Origin: Alligator mississippiensis | Lineage: Eukaryota > Chordata > Crocodylia > Alligatoridae | NCBI RefSeq assembly: GCF_030867095.1 | Contig: NC_081827.1 | Location: 28,474,501 to 28,538,500, forward strand | Length of the DNA stretch: 64,000 nucleotides | Direction: 5' to 3' | In this document: positions 45,138-57,734 of the stretch, piece by piece | Position numbering within the stretch: position 1 is the stretch's first letter | Layout of the letters: the number at the start of each line of letters is the position of its first letter | The notes under the pieces: model-generated | Told to the model about the DNA's origin: nothing | What the model saw: only the letters and a program-made list of their open reading frames with translations | Databases searched by the model: none | Translations under genes and position numbers: made by a program

Positions 45138-45408
45138 CAGCGGCCTTCAAACTTCTGGGACTTGGGACACCCTACACTGGACTTGAGGAACCCCTCTGTA
45201 ACGTTTGTGAATTGTGTGGTGCCCAATTTAAAAAAACTAATTTATATATTACACTGTTAATTCCTTGCAGAGAGGCTGGGCAGTGGGGGTAGAAGACTGT
45301 CCAGGCAGAGACAAGCCTGAGCCTGCGCTTATCTGCTTATCTCCTTACACCCTTCAAAAGATGTGGTTTCACCCCAGGATGCCACAGCACCCTGGTTGAG
45401 AATCACTG
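45138..45408. mobile_element. hAT (Charlie-like) MITE
   Basis: Starts CAGCGGCCTTCAAACTTCTG and ends CCTGGTTGAGAATCACTG, the typical imperfect inverse. The flanks CTTTAAAC and CTCTAAGT are an eroded 8-bp duplication (5 of 8). Confidence 0.65.
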
Positions 45409-48400
45409 CTCTAAGTGCTACCACAATAAACCACAGACTAGAACCTATTTTGCTAAGTGTTACACAGCTGCAGAACAAAAGGACAGTCTTTGCCCAGAGG
45501 GGCTGATATTTACACCTAGATTATAATCCAAGAATAAAAAGGGACAACAGATGGGTACAATTGACACAGAACTGCACAAAGAAACAAGTTTCAGTATAGG
45601 AAGTGATGATCTTGGCACAGCAGCTAGTCAGCTCCTGCAGACATGGCTCAGGCATCACAGGAGTGGAGAGTTTTAAAGGAGGAGAACAATGAAGGGGATG
45701 TGGAGTTCCTCCCAAAGGAACAGGATGGAAGAAAAGAGATGATGATGTGAATGAAAATGTAATGAGTGGGAGATGGCAACTGTCATCCTGCACATATCAG
45801 GAGCTGACATCGCAAGAGGGCATGAATGATGATGGGCAGAGTAAGGACAGGTCAGGGAGAAGCCTGACAGCAAAGGCAAGTAGTTCATTTTGGATACAGT
45901 AGAGAAAGGGGGATCCAGGTGAAGGAATGGAAAGAGAGATGGTCATACCATTGATAGGAAGAGCCAGGAAAATGATTTCTGTACTAGTGTTTAGAACAAA
46001 ATGGAGCTAAGTGGGGAAACATGAGATTTACCAAGGCTGGACGGAAGGTCAGCAATTAGTTACTGAATCATGTATGTGACAGTTGCCAGCTGGCAAGGGA
46101 GGCAGGGCTGGGGAAAGGAGTGGACTGGCAGCCTCTTGGGAAGCTGCTGGAGTGCCTTCACCTGCTGGGTTCAGTGGCACTCCATGGCGCTTTTATATAA
46201 AGCACCAGTTACACTGCCTCCTGAATGTCTGTACACACCCTTAGGCTCATTTCAAAAACGCAACCATGAATCACATGTTTTCATTATATGTGAAACTATA
46301 GTATTAACAACCTGCAATATGCTGCTGTGGAAGCACCTGCTGCAGGGAACTGGTCTAGCATTGTGGCACTGCTACACAGGAGCAGAAGGGACAGAAGGAT
46401 TGCTGTGTGTGGACAAACTGAATCAGGTGACAAGAACCAGCTTGGCTAGCATAGGAACACTGAGCTGTTTCAGGAAAAAAGTGCTATAGTTACTTACCAA
46501 GACGATTTGAGCTCAAAATAATATAGTCCTCACATGCAAAGCACCCTGGGGTTTAGGAAGAACCTTTCCCCACAGGTAGATTATTATACAAATGACCATT
46601 TGTTGACTTCCTTCTGGTGCAGGCCATTGCCAGAGAGGGGATATACAGTCTAGGGTCCCATTAGTAAGATCCAGGGTAGCTCTTTCTCTTATTCACTACC
46701 ACCAAGTGTCTAGCAAGACACAGTATTGAGACAATGGGTGCCTTTAAATCAGGCAGTGCAAGCCAAGGGATGAGATTCTGTCAAATGAATAGGGTAAGCA
46801 GGTTCCAGAGTTGAATGTCATTCATCAGGAGGACCCCGTCACAAGTCACTAGACATCCACAGGTTATTTAGACATGATTTCAGCCTTGCTGACAGTGCAA
46901 AGGAGGACAAGGAAAGGGCCACATTATGTAGAGCTGTTTGCCTCAATCCACCGAACAGAAGCCCTAAATCTCTGTCCCACCCTGTGGCACAGATGGAACT
47001 GCTGCCTTTCAACACACACATAGGATATTTAACCAACTCAAAGTCTTACTTTTGCTTTGAATTTGGCTGTTTTCGGGTATCTCTGACCTAGCCATTAAAT
47101 CCAGTAATCTACTTCATATGTATTTGGATGCAATGGTTAAAGGAAAAAAAACCTTTTGACATGTCACCTAAATCTTTCTCTATTCTCTTTCAAGCTTGGG
47201 AACATCTTTTAACCCCTTTATTTATGCTTCAACGGTGATATCCTATCCTCCCCTGATAGTCACTGGGAGTTTTTCATTGCCTTCAGTGGGGCCAGGATTT
47301 CACCACCTTTTATTATTAGAATGACTTTTTTAGGCATCATATACTTGCATGTAACCTTCTCTAACTTCCGTTTTCACGCAGCACATAATACTTCCTCCTC
47401 ATGATCCCTATCTGACTGTTGCATCTATTCAGTGTTTTCCTTCTGAATTGTAAACCAAATTACATATAGACTCAGCCTGAACCAGAATTATGAACATGCT
47501 TTTTCATTCAGAGACTGATCATCTTCTGGAATACATAAGATAGAACCAGTAACTCCCAAGGTTTCCCAAGGCTCCTTAAGCAAAAGAAATAAAAATAGCT
47601 CTTGTCTGTCTTTCAGAGAAGAATATATAAATCAATACAGCTCTCCTTTGAGTTTACTTCTATGGAGACAAAAAAAAAAAAAAAAGGTAATATTCCAATA
47701 AATCTTTTACTCTGTTTTTTTACCTTCCTGTATCCATTTTTAATTTATCTGAGAAAAGCAGTTTAAGTTTATCATCTTGCATCTAAGTTTCATATCTGTT
47801 ATTTATATTGTTATTTACTGAGTATATAATGAACCACTCTTCAGTTGCACATTCAAATAGGATAATATGGCCCCGTGTTTTTATTTGGCTGTTTTAGGTC
47901 TTTTCTGTAACTCCTATTTGCTAATTAACCCTCTGTAGCATGCTGGCAGAGCCAATGAGCAGTTTGTTATAAATGTTCCAGTTTTACTCACTGAAAAACA
48001 ATAATTCTTAAATGTCATGGTTTGGGCTGTGTGGTGTGAATCAATGACTACAGTCCTGAAAATAACTTAATGACAACCGTTATGGTGAAAATGAGAAGGA
48101 CATCCAATAAGCCAAAGACTTTCATCAAACAGTTCCCTTGTGAAATAGCAACATTGAAGCCAGCACACCTGACTCACCTCTGCTTGACTTTGCTTCAGCA
48201 ACTGCAATATAAAGGAAAGGTTTTAAACAGTTGAGAAGCTGGCTTTGTAAAATAATTTATTTCATGGCATTTACTACTTATAGTGAGCAGGGCAGAAAGG
48301 GGATATCTGAATAATCATTACGACGATCTTAAAGCCCTGAATGCCACTGTCTAAGGTGTTGCAACTGGGGCACAGGCAGTCCAGGGCAGCGGTCAGAACT

Positions 48401-49140
48401 GGGTCAGAATAAGGTGCCTGTGCCAGAATCTGTGTTCAAAGGACCAGGCATCAAAGATTCATGCATGAGTCAGGAAACTGGAGACAGATGATCAGGACTT
48501 AAGAGCAGGCAGAGTTAGTCTTAGGTCACTTGAAGTCTGGGAGATACACTGCCCCAGCACTTGCTAGCAGTCAGCTCAGTCGTTTTATGGTTAAGTGGGA
48601 GTGTTTTCCTGCAGGACACAGCCCAGCCCAGTCCAGCTACCTCAGGCTGAGGATGTGGTTATGCAAATAGTTACTTATCATATATGTTTTCTAGCCCTGG
48701 GACAGCACTGCTCAATTCACCTAAGGGAAAGAGTCTTCCACATTTACATGATGCTTAACAATTGAATACTCTCCATTTTAACACAAAAAGTGGTTGAATT
48801 AAAAAAAAGAACCAGTTGCTTCTAATGCTTGAGAACACTATAGAGCTACAGTGATACAGCAAAGCACCTGGGTATTCACAGATCTGGAAAATCTGACAGG
48901 CAGCAATGACATGAGTTTCCCCACATTGCCTCACCACTACACTTTGAATCTGTCTTGTGGGGACAAGCTTGAGAGGTGTGAGGTTATTGCAGTTTTTAAT
49001 GAGATTCTGTTTGCAGTGCCCTCCTTGAAACTGCTAAAAAGGATGCTCATTAATGACACCTATGACATTTTCTGTCCACAGAATATTGGGACTTGCACCT
49101 TTGTTAATATATATAGTATTTCTGGGAGTAGAGAGTAGAT
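45409..49140. other. intergenic, unassigned
   Basis: About 3.7 kb without a recognised element beyond an A17 run near 47670. Open frames near 45521-45888 and 46070-46489 show no domain. Confidence 0.5.
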
Positions 49141-49147
49141 GGATTTT

Positions 49148-49458
49148 ATCTGTGAGAAGCAGTGAGTGGGAGAGAGGGGTGTGAGCACAGGGCCTGCACG
49201 AGTGCCCGTGGCCAGGACCAGCGGGTGCCCAGGGCAGGACAGCAGGAGTGCTGGCCCGGGCTGGCATGTGGGACTGGAATAGCTGGCGGGGGTCGGGGAG
49301 AGGCGGTGGTGGTGAGAAGAGTTGGCAAGAAGCGGTGATAACCAATTATCTCTATTTACATTCATTCCTATGGGTAAATGGGTTTTGCTTAGCATGGCTC
49401 TGCTTAATGCTCGTTTTTTCTGGAACCAATTAAGAGCGCTAAACGGGGGTTGCCTGTA
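49148..49458 (-). mobile_element. Tigger-like element, one end
   Basis: The right border reads, in reverse complement, TA-CAGGCAACCCCCGTTTAG then GCGCTCTTAATTGG, the style of Tigger/pogo termini. The interior to the left is GC-rich (49150-49320). The other terminus was not found. Confidence 0.5.
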
Positions 49459-52400
49459 GACTCACAAGTGCCACTTACTTGATAAAAGGGGAGTTGGATT
49501 CAGCCTTTAAGTCCATTTGCTTAAGCTCAGTGCCATCCTTCCTTGTGACTGGCTCCAAGGTATGTCAGAGCAAATTTATTACTCTCATGAGACAACATGA
49601 AAATTAAAATCATGTAACATAACTAAGGCTACACAGGAAAAGAAACCCAACCATCTTTACCTAAAACATTTCATCAGCATTGTATATGATATTCTGAAAC
49701 AAAAAGGAAATTAATCTTCTTTCATAAAGATGGTTTTGCAAAGTGCTTTTTAAATTGTGGTTACTTTCCTATTACCAATATCCGTATCAGTAAAGGGCCC
49801 ACTCCTGCTTCCATTGATGTTAACAGAAGTAAAACTGAGCCAGAAAGGAAGAAAATCCCAGAAAGTATCTTCAATAAATAGGATTATTTCCAAGCAGAAT
49901 GTTCTCAAAGTTTTCCATAAGGTATCAGCTACTCGTTACAAAGATAAATCTTCCTTATATAACCTCTCCTGGATATTTTTAACAATCCCCTTAACCTGGA
50001 AATACTGGGTTGTTTCAGAAACCAATGTCAATGAATGTGTAAATGAATTAGCTCCATGACATTTGTGAGAAATCAACAGGCAATTCAAAACCATAGATTA
50101 GAGGGGGACAGATAAGAAAAGTCAATATGCAGTGGATGAGTACTTGGGTCCTTCTGAACAGAATGTCCCTTTCTGGAATGCCTCCAGTACCCAGAATGAT
50201 TTTGCTGGAGATGCTTTTAAAACACAGCTTTAATGAAGCTGTTACATAATAAATCACACTACCTGAATCCCTATTGCAGCAAACAGGCTGTTTGGGCAGG
50301 GACCATCTTTCATTTTGTGTTTGTACCATGTCTGGCACAGCATGGTCCTCATGGCTGAGTGTTACTTATATACATTCCAAATAAATAACAATTATGAGTG
50401 GTCTGCTGTATAAGGGTGGCCCTGGTACTAGATAATAGCCATATCCTGCTTGCTTTATTTTCACAAACACTTTCACTGAAGTTTGAGGAAATGAGTTTAT
50501 ATAACATGAACATGGTTTGCTGCTCAGTAGCAACTTCCTCTTTTGTCCTTTATTATGTTCTTTTTTGACAACTAATAAATCCAGACACTCCATTTTGCTC
50601 ATAAATGTGGTATATAAAAACGCTTTACCTGGTGAGTCTTCAGCCTGCCAGAGGGTGGTATGCACTGCACAAAGCTCATGGTGGTGTGAAATCTGACCTG
50701 GGAGTAGTTGGGATTTAAAGCATTCTGATATGGAAATAACATTCTTCTCATGGTTGGAGAATTGCAGCTTGGAAAGGACACTTCAGTTCCACAGCAGATA
50801 TTCAGGGAGCCTCATCTTTCCACTCTCCTCACTTGGTCTTGTATGCTTGCTGAAGAATGCTGGTTACCCTCCATGCCCAGGCAAAGTTATATTTGAAGCC
50901 ATTATGGGCCACTATTTCCCCACTTCTCCAGGAAGACTTTCTGCTGCTCAGGGCAGGTAGTTTGTGTTTTACAACTTGTTCCTCATGACATTTTCTCAGA
51001 AGGCAGTGCAGAGATGTACCTTATAGACTAAATGAATTAGAGATGCATTCACTTTTGTAAGCAAGAGCTCATGCATCTCTGATTCAGTTAGTCTTTAAGG
51101 TACATCTCTACCCTGCCTTCTGTCTGACTTTGAGACTAACTACTTCTCATGATTCTTTCAGTAATATGCTGAACTCACTAGGACAGAAGTGAGAGAGCAG
51201 TCACAACCACTATGTCATGTGGTAGAAAATGAGAACCTCCATCTTGGTTTATTCCAAGCCTCTTGTTACAGGAACAGTGTTCTGCAAATCCTCTGAGAGG
51301 TGGTTTGGATTCAGTCTTGCTTTACTCAATATATCTTCTCAATATGTCTTCTCTAACCCTGAGTTGGGGCTTTGCCTTCTACTTTGTCATACTGGGATAC
51401 CACCACTAGGAGATCTATATTTATTTTTTAAATAGTGAAAGCTCAATATTAAAAAAACCTGCCACACTGTGACTGATTTGCTAACTTCTGCTTTCTCTTA
51501 CTCTGTTGGCTTTTGAACAAACTTAGTAAGTGGTTAGGTTTGATCTCAACAGAAATACTGTGAAATAAAGTATGCTGTTGGAAATATGACTAGGAGAATA
51601 TGTAACAGAACAACAAAATAGGATTTAATAAACAACTATAAAGCTTACACCTCAGTATGATCATGAACAATTTCAACATGTGAAATATGCTCTTGATATT
51701 TTAAAAACCTTTATTTTTCATTATAAAGATAATATACACTTTGAGTTATAAAATATCATATAAATAACAAATTATTTTCAATATACATAATATAAGATCA
51801 CAATGAAAACAGGGTGTATATATGAAAGGTACCCTGAGTATGTCCTTATCAAATTGCAGATAGTTAAATACTGATATGTTTGGAGAAAGTCCAGGGAACC
51901 TTATTGCCCTAGTACAGGAATCATTTAAAACTAAAAACACTGGAGGAAAGAACTTGTTTGGTGGCGACACTCTATTTGGCTCCATAGGAGACAAATACAG
52001 GAATGGCTTTGGGTTTGTTACTCTCTGGGATTTTAGGCTTGCTACAGAGATGATGCACTTGGTTTCAAGGAGAGAGAAAAGCATCTGCCTGTTGTGCGAT
52101 TGACAGAAATAAGGCACTTAGTGCAGGATAACAGAAGACTAAGTTAATAGATGTAGAACAATAAAATGTTATCTCTTAATTGAATATGTCTGGGTACAGC
52201 TGCCCAGTGGGGCTATGCAAGGCAAGATGAAGCCCATTTTTAAATGCCTCCAGCTTCTATTGCATAGCACAAAAATATAGATAAGGTGCTCAAAATATGG
52301 CTGAATGGTTAACTATGCAGGCACTGTAACAATCCTTTAGTTTCCATTTTTTTCAGATTGAGACAAGCAAACTGCATAGTTTTACTGCATGACTACTCTC

Positions 52401-52894
52401 TGGTTACTTTGCATCTGACTGGATGGTTACCTTAAAAGCATCAGCCATTCTTCTTTGTGTATTTCTTGAGGGTACATTCAGGTCAGGCATTATAACCCTG
52501 TGTCTGCTTAGCCAAGTATGGCAAACTGTATAATACTGGTGTGTGAATATTTTCTGCAATGGCATACTTTATATGAATGAGACTGTGCAGCCTGAAACCA
52601 GATACTGTGTAGTACTGCAAGAAGGCACTATCCTTGTGGAAGTCTATTAATGCATTTTAATCCAGAATTTCAAGACAATATTTCAGGTCCTTCAACACAA
52701 AATCTTTTTTGAACAGACTGAAAATTGCCAAATTGCTGATAACTACAGGAAGAGAAAAAGACTGACCTATTCAGCCTGCTGTTTAAAACTGTTGTACAGT
52801 AAGTGAATGTTCCTCTAATTGGTTGTACTGCTATTATATAAAATATTTTCCTCCACTTAATCAAGAATACTAAATATGAGTACAACAAAACATG
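49459..52894. other. intergenic / LRRK2 3' UTR candidate region
   Basis: No element named. A minus-strand AATAAA (TTTATT at 51710-51715) lies 1.6 kb beyond the LRRK2 stop and is a plausible polyadenylation site. Confidence 0.4.
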
Positions 52895-53000
52895 ACAATA
52901 TAAAACATGCCATACTGTGTCAGATCACAGGTTCATCTTGTCTTTCTAGGCCAGTACCACAAAAAACAGGAACCGTGAAAAATGCTCATATATGCAAGTG
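52895..53000 (-). mobile_element. CR1/L3-type 3'-end fragment, antisense
   Basis: CATGCCATACTGTGTCAGAT and following bases mirror the 3' end seen at 39727. It lies in the probable 3' UTR of LRRK2, in the opposite orientation relative to the plus strand and hence sense to LRRK2. Confidence 0.6.
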
Positions 53001-53344
53001 GCAATAAACAGACTGAGGCTTACATTTTTACTCTGATTTAGAACCATTCAGTAGAGTTACTCTTTATATACAGCACCCAGCCCAAGAGAAATACTTCTGA
53101 TTAGATTAGAAATAGGCTAGGGGAGCTCAATTTAAACCAGCACTACTTGCCTAGAAGGTACACACATCTAATGCCGAGATTCTGAAGAGATTTTACTTCT
53201 TCTTTCTTCTAATATTTCATGATTTTGGGGGGGATGAAAATCATTCTCTGAAGGTAACAGAATAAAAGACAAAAAGTCACTTGTGTGTTAAAGTTAAAAT
53301 GATGGAAAATTTGGAGATGAGACATCTCTTGCCTTGGGAGTTCT

Positions 53345-53466
53345 TTAATCCAAAGAAAAACTTCTCATTTTTTGTGCTAATTCCTGTCTCATTTCTATAT
53401 GCTTTTTCAGGTTTTGTACTTCATGTGGCAGGTTAATATCCCACACAGATAAGCATGACTGCACTT
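53345..53466 (-). CDS. LRRK2: LRRK2 terminal coding exon and stop
   Basis: Acceptor tacag before 53466. It encodes VQSCLSVWDINLPHEVQNLK, the C-terminal helix HIEMRQELAQKMRSFSLD, and TAA at 53347-53345. The helix packs along the kinase in known LRRK2 structures. The last residues differ from human. Confidence 0.95.
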
Positions 53467-56400
53467 CTGTAAAAAATAATTTAAAAAACATTTTAAATAG
53501 TGCTACACAGAAGAGCGCAATTGCAGTTTACAAGTGGTTTTCTGCTTATTGTTAATTATTGTTAGGAAGAACACAAATAGAAATATAAAATGCTCTTAGA
53601 AAACATGCCATTGTTAAGGGCTCAATCTTGAGGGGCACTGAGTGCTCTCCACAGGGATCAAGGGTACTTGCACCTTAAAGAACTGAGTTCTTAAGAGTAA
53701 AAACTGTAGATGACCCAGGCTATGGACAGACATTACACCAGAGCTGAAAACAGATGTCATCTTTGGTGTGGGATCAGCTTTGCCATGTGTCCTGGCACAA
53801 CTGATCCACTTCACTGATGTCTAGAGATGTCACTGGCGCTCTTGTCTCACAGGGTTGGCCCCTGCTGATGCTTCAGGAAAATGGGGTGTGCGATTGCAAG
53901 AGAAGGAAATTCCCTGCTTGCAGACATGCACCCCATGTTGGGCTGAGTCACCTGGGACCGCTGCCTTGCAACATTGGGCCCCTGAAGCCCTGAGAATTTC
54001 TGCCTGGGGCAACTGTAAAGCATGGGCAGCCATAGCCTGCCTGTGCTCTCCCAACATAAGGGAATCAATGTGGGCTACAAAAAGGCAGCATAAACCATGA
54101 CTAGGGTTGTTGCCATCACAAAATTTGGGCATTTTTGTATGACAGGTGCAAGGGTGATGTCTGTTTGCAGCCTTGGAGTGCTACAAGCATTGCAGTGCTT
54201 CGATGAGCTACAAAAATAGTGTTACAGGTGTGGACATGACGTCCCCCTCCCCAGACCCTAGCTGCAGTTGTACAAAAATCACTGCTATGCTTTCAAGCTG
54301 GAAAGCATGATAAAGTCGTTGCTTCCCCTCACAACCCAGGAAGGAGAACCTGTCATTAGGCGAAATTAAATCTGATTTTAATTCCACATTTTCTGGGACA
54401 CATACTGTACTGGATACAAGCTAAATTCTTCAACCTTTACTTTGCCAGCAGTCCTTATTCCCTGGAGTATTAATGATGGTTTCAGTGGAATAGAGCCTGT
54501 TTGCATGAGTAAGGACTGTAGGATAAGGCCTATAAAAATCTAAACTTCCAATTACAGAATGTATACATATGAATATTTTTAAATAAAGTAAAATGGGAAA
54601 GGATTTTTACGAAGGCTTTTACTGCACAAATAATCAAATTGAGGGTCTTCAAAAGAAATTCTGGTAGTTAGAATTTTTAACAATGGTTTATGCAAAACAA
54701 TCACGACATTTCATTTTAGACCAGTGCCCTTGCCATTTTTATAGACTTAGTCTGGGAAAACTCTAGAAACATATGGACCACAATATATAATATATCAGAA
54801 CAAGGCAGCAATGAAAATTCATAAGAAGAAGTTGTAAACAAATCTTCTAGGAGACATTTTAAAATGTAACCAAGTATTTTCTATTACATAAATAATATGG
54901 GTTATTAAAACAAAGTTGCTCATACCTTTTGGATATTTGTTGTCTTCATTACCTTTATAGCAGTAACCCAATACCAGCACAACATTCTTGAGGCTCCCTT
55001 TTAAAAATAAAACATTAAAATTTTTAACTAGAACTTAAATTTCTGCTTTATTTCTAACCTAGTAAAACTCATATTAGTTCTGTAAAATAATATGAGTAAT
55101 ACAGTGTTCCATTAGGAGCAGTAGGCAACCGTAAATCTTTCTGGATCATGGTATATGCATTAGAGGTCCTTAGGACCTTCAACACATATGCCTAGGATTA
55201 CGGAGGAGTGGAAGCTGCCCAGATCTTCCATTCCTCCTTTAGACCATTGAGACAATATCTAAAAGCCAGACTGAGTCGGACGTTTGGTGCCTTGATAGAT
55301 GTAGTTATGTGTGTGTCTGGGAACTGAACCTGGATATCAGCCAGAGTAATTAGAAAAATAAAAATGTAATACTGCCACTTAAAGAAGAACCAGCCCCATT
55401 ATATTTAATCAGTAACCTTGATAAAGACACAATCTTCACCTCCATTTTTAATGTGAGGGGTTTATCAGGGATCAAAGGCTAATAACCTGTTACAAAGTAT
55501 CGCCCTCATTTCCAATCAACTAGTCCTACTGGATTAAGAAAAAATTACACTGAAAACATGTCAATGTTTTATGAGTGTGGGCAAGGGCAGGCTTTGGCCC
55601 TGTGTGTTTTACAGGGCAGATACAGGCTAGATTGTGGTTTACTGCCTAAGTTATGGTTCTGGGAGGCTTGGGAGCCCCTGTACACATTCTCCTTGAATCA
55701 GCCAAAGTTTCCCAAGGTTCTTTAAATTTACAAAACTAAGTACATTACATCAGCACACAAAAATTAGCTCTTTATTTTAGTTCACTGTTTTTTATATGCA
55801 GAATGTTTACCTATGTCTATTTGTAACGTTCGGCTGCCGGGAACTCAGAATTTTAGAATCCAGATAAAAAACACAAACAAGATTAAAATTTGAAAACTGA
55901 CTCCCTACATTTGCTCTTGTAAGCCCAAGTCCTGCAAATGGATAAAACAGGCCTCCGTGCAGCCCAGAGGCTGTGCTGGCACCTTTACCTGTATGATTGC
56001 AGCTACAGTCAGAAAAACAACCTGAGAAAACTACCTGCTTTTCCCCACCCACCTCATATACTCTTTACCTCCTTTACTGAACTAAACCTTGTTTAATTGC
56101 TTGCAGTGCTGCAGAGTCAATATCTGATGAAGTGAAATTAGAGTTAGTGGAAATTTATTTTGCTTCATGCATCCTCATCAGCTGCTTTACTAGGTAGGCT
56201 GCACTGAAGAACATTTATTAGAGCTGGGGCTGCAGAGGAAATCAGGCATATTTACACATCCTGGGTTACTTGTACACTGATGGCAGTGAAAATAAAAATC
56301 CATAGTTTGAGATGACAAGATTCAGTAACATATGACATAAGGTTTTTTTCTTGACTGTGAACACCTTTTAAATCACACTAATGCAGAACTCTGGAGCTGC

Positions 56401-57682
56401 AGTACAGGAGCATTTATAAGATGTAGCAGAAGGTAAATTTAGTCCCCCGGGTAGTGTTATGACATTAATGTTTAAGGTAGCCACCCCTGCGTATACTGAA
56501 GTGGGGGTGGGCTGATTAGTTTGGGATCACATAAAAAAACAGTGGTTGAAGAAAGTAACAGTACTTCAGATTTGCCCCTTAGGCAAATATGGTCCTGTGG
56601 CTGGGTATGAAGGAGCAGTAACTCCTTACAAATCTCTTTTTCAGGCCCTGCACCCACAGCTGCCCATAACAGCACTGACCATGGCTACAGGGGCAGTTCA
56701 TATGTATAATGCACAGCTAGCAGTCCACTAACTTCTATCCCTTACTCCGCTTCTACATAGCTAAGCTGCAAGCTGTTCTACGGATACACCAATGGACTCT
56801 GCTGGGTGGAGGCCAGAGAAAAGCCACAGGAAAAGCAAGTAAAAACAATTATTTGAAACTTGAATGCAACAAGTGAGAAGAAAGGCAGACAGAGCAGGAG
56901 AGAGAAAACCAAAAGAAAAATGCACTCATTGCATCACAGCCCAGAGGGACTTGGGGGAGAGACAGGCTCATGTGCTAGCCAGTCATAATCAAGGGTTTTC
57001 TTGAAAGATGCTGGGAATTGCTGCTGTTGTGTCTGACCACCAGCACTGCATTCATCTGGGACTTCATTAATATAAGAATATTGGCATTGATTAGATTAAA
57101 CAGGCAAATAGTGGAGTAAAGTGAATGAAATTAGTTTATGTCATCTCATGTCAATTAGGAATTAATATAGCCCTAGCTTTGCAATGAAAGTTCAGTTCCT
57201 TTTGACAATATAACTTACCTAGCTGGGCTGTCAGCATAACTCTAACAGAGTCACAACAATTCTGTATTATTTGGATGGGACGCCGTGTTGACAGATCAAG
57301 CAGCACAATGTGCCCTCCTCCTGTCCCTATCCAAAGGGCAGTATTTTTTTGTAAGCAAATGGTCTTCACTCTTCCAGAATAAGCCACTCTGTGTTTTGAT
57401 TCGTTATTGAGTTTCACCACTGTCTCCCTAGAAATATGAAGAGATTTTGCATTATAAATCTGTGGCAGACATGAATATTATTTTACATGACAAGTTTTTA
57501 AACAATCTTTCGTCAATACAGGCTGCATAAATCTTTTGTCAATAAAGGCTGTACAAACCAATTAACCATTGAAATTATACAATTTTGGCAAGAAAGAACT
57601 GAAGCTTTAAGATCCACCAGTTAACACTCTGAGATTGCCTTTAAATTGGACACAGGAAGCTCTCCTTCCCTTTGTCTCCCAA

Positions 57683-57734
<52 letters not shown>

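Noticed and set aside
46070-46489. 139-codon open frame
   Set aside because: No domain, no splice context, and no evidence of conservation from the sequence alone.
18600-53344. An additional gene between ERGIC2 and LRRK2 (for example a MUC19 neighbour as next to human LRRK2)
   Set aside because: No exon series, repeat-rich Ser/Thr mucin sequence or recognisable domain was found; only short chance frames and transposons.
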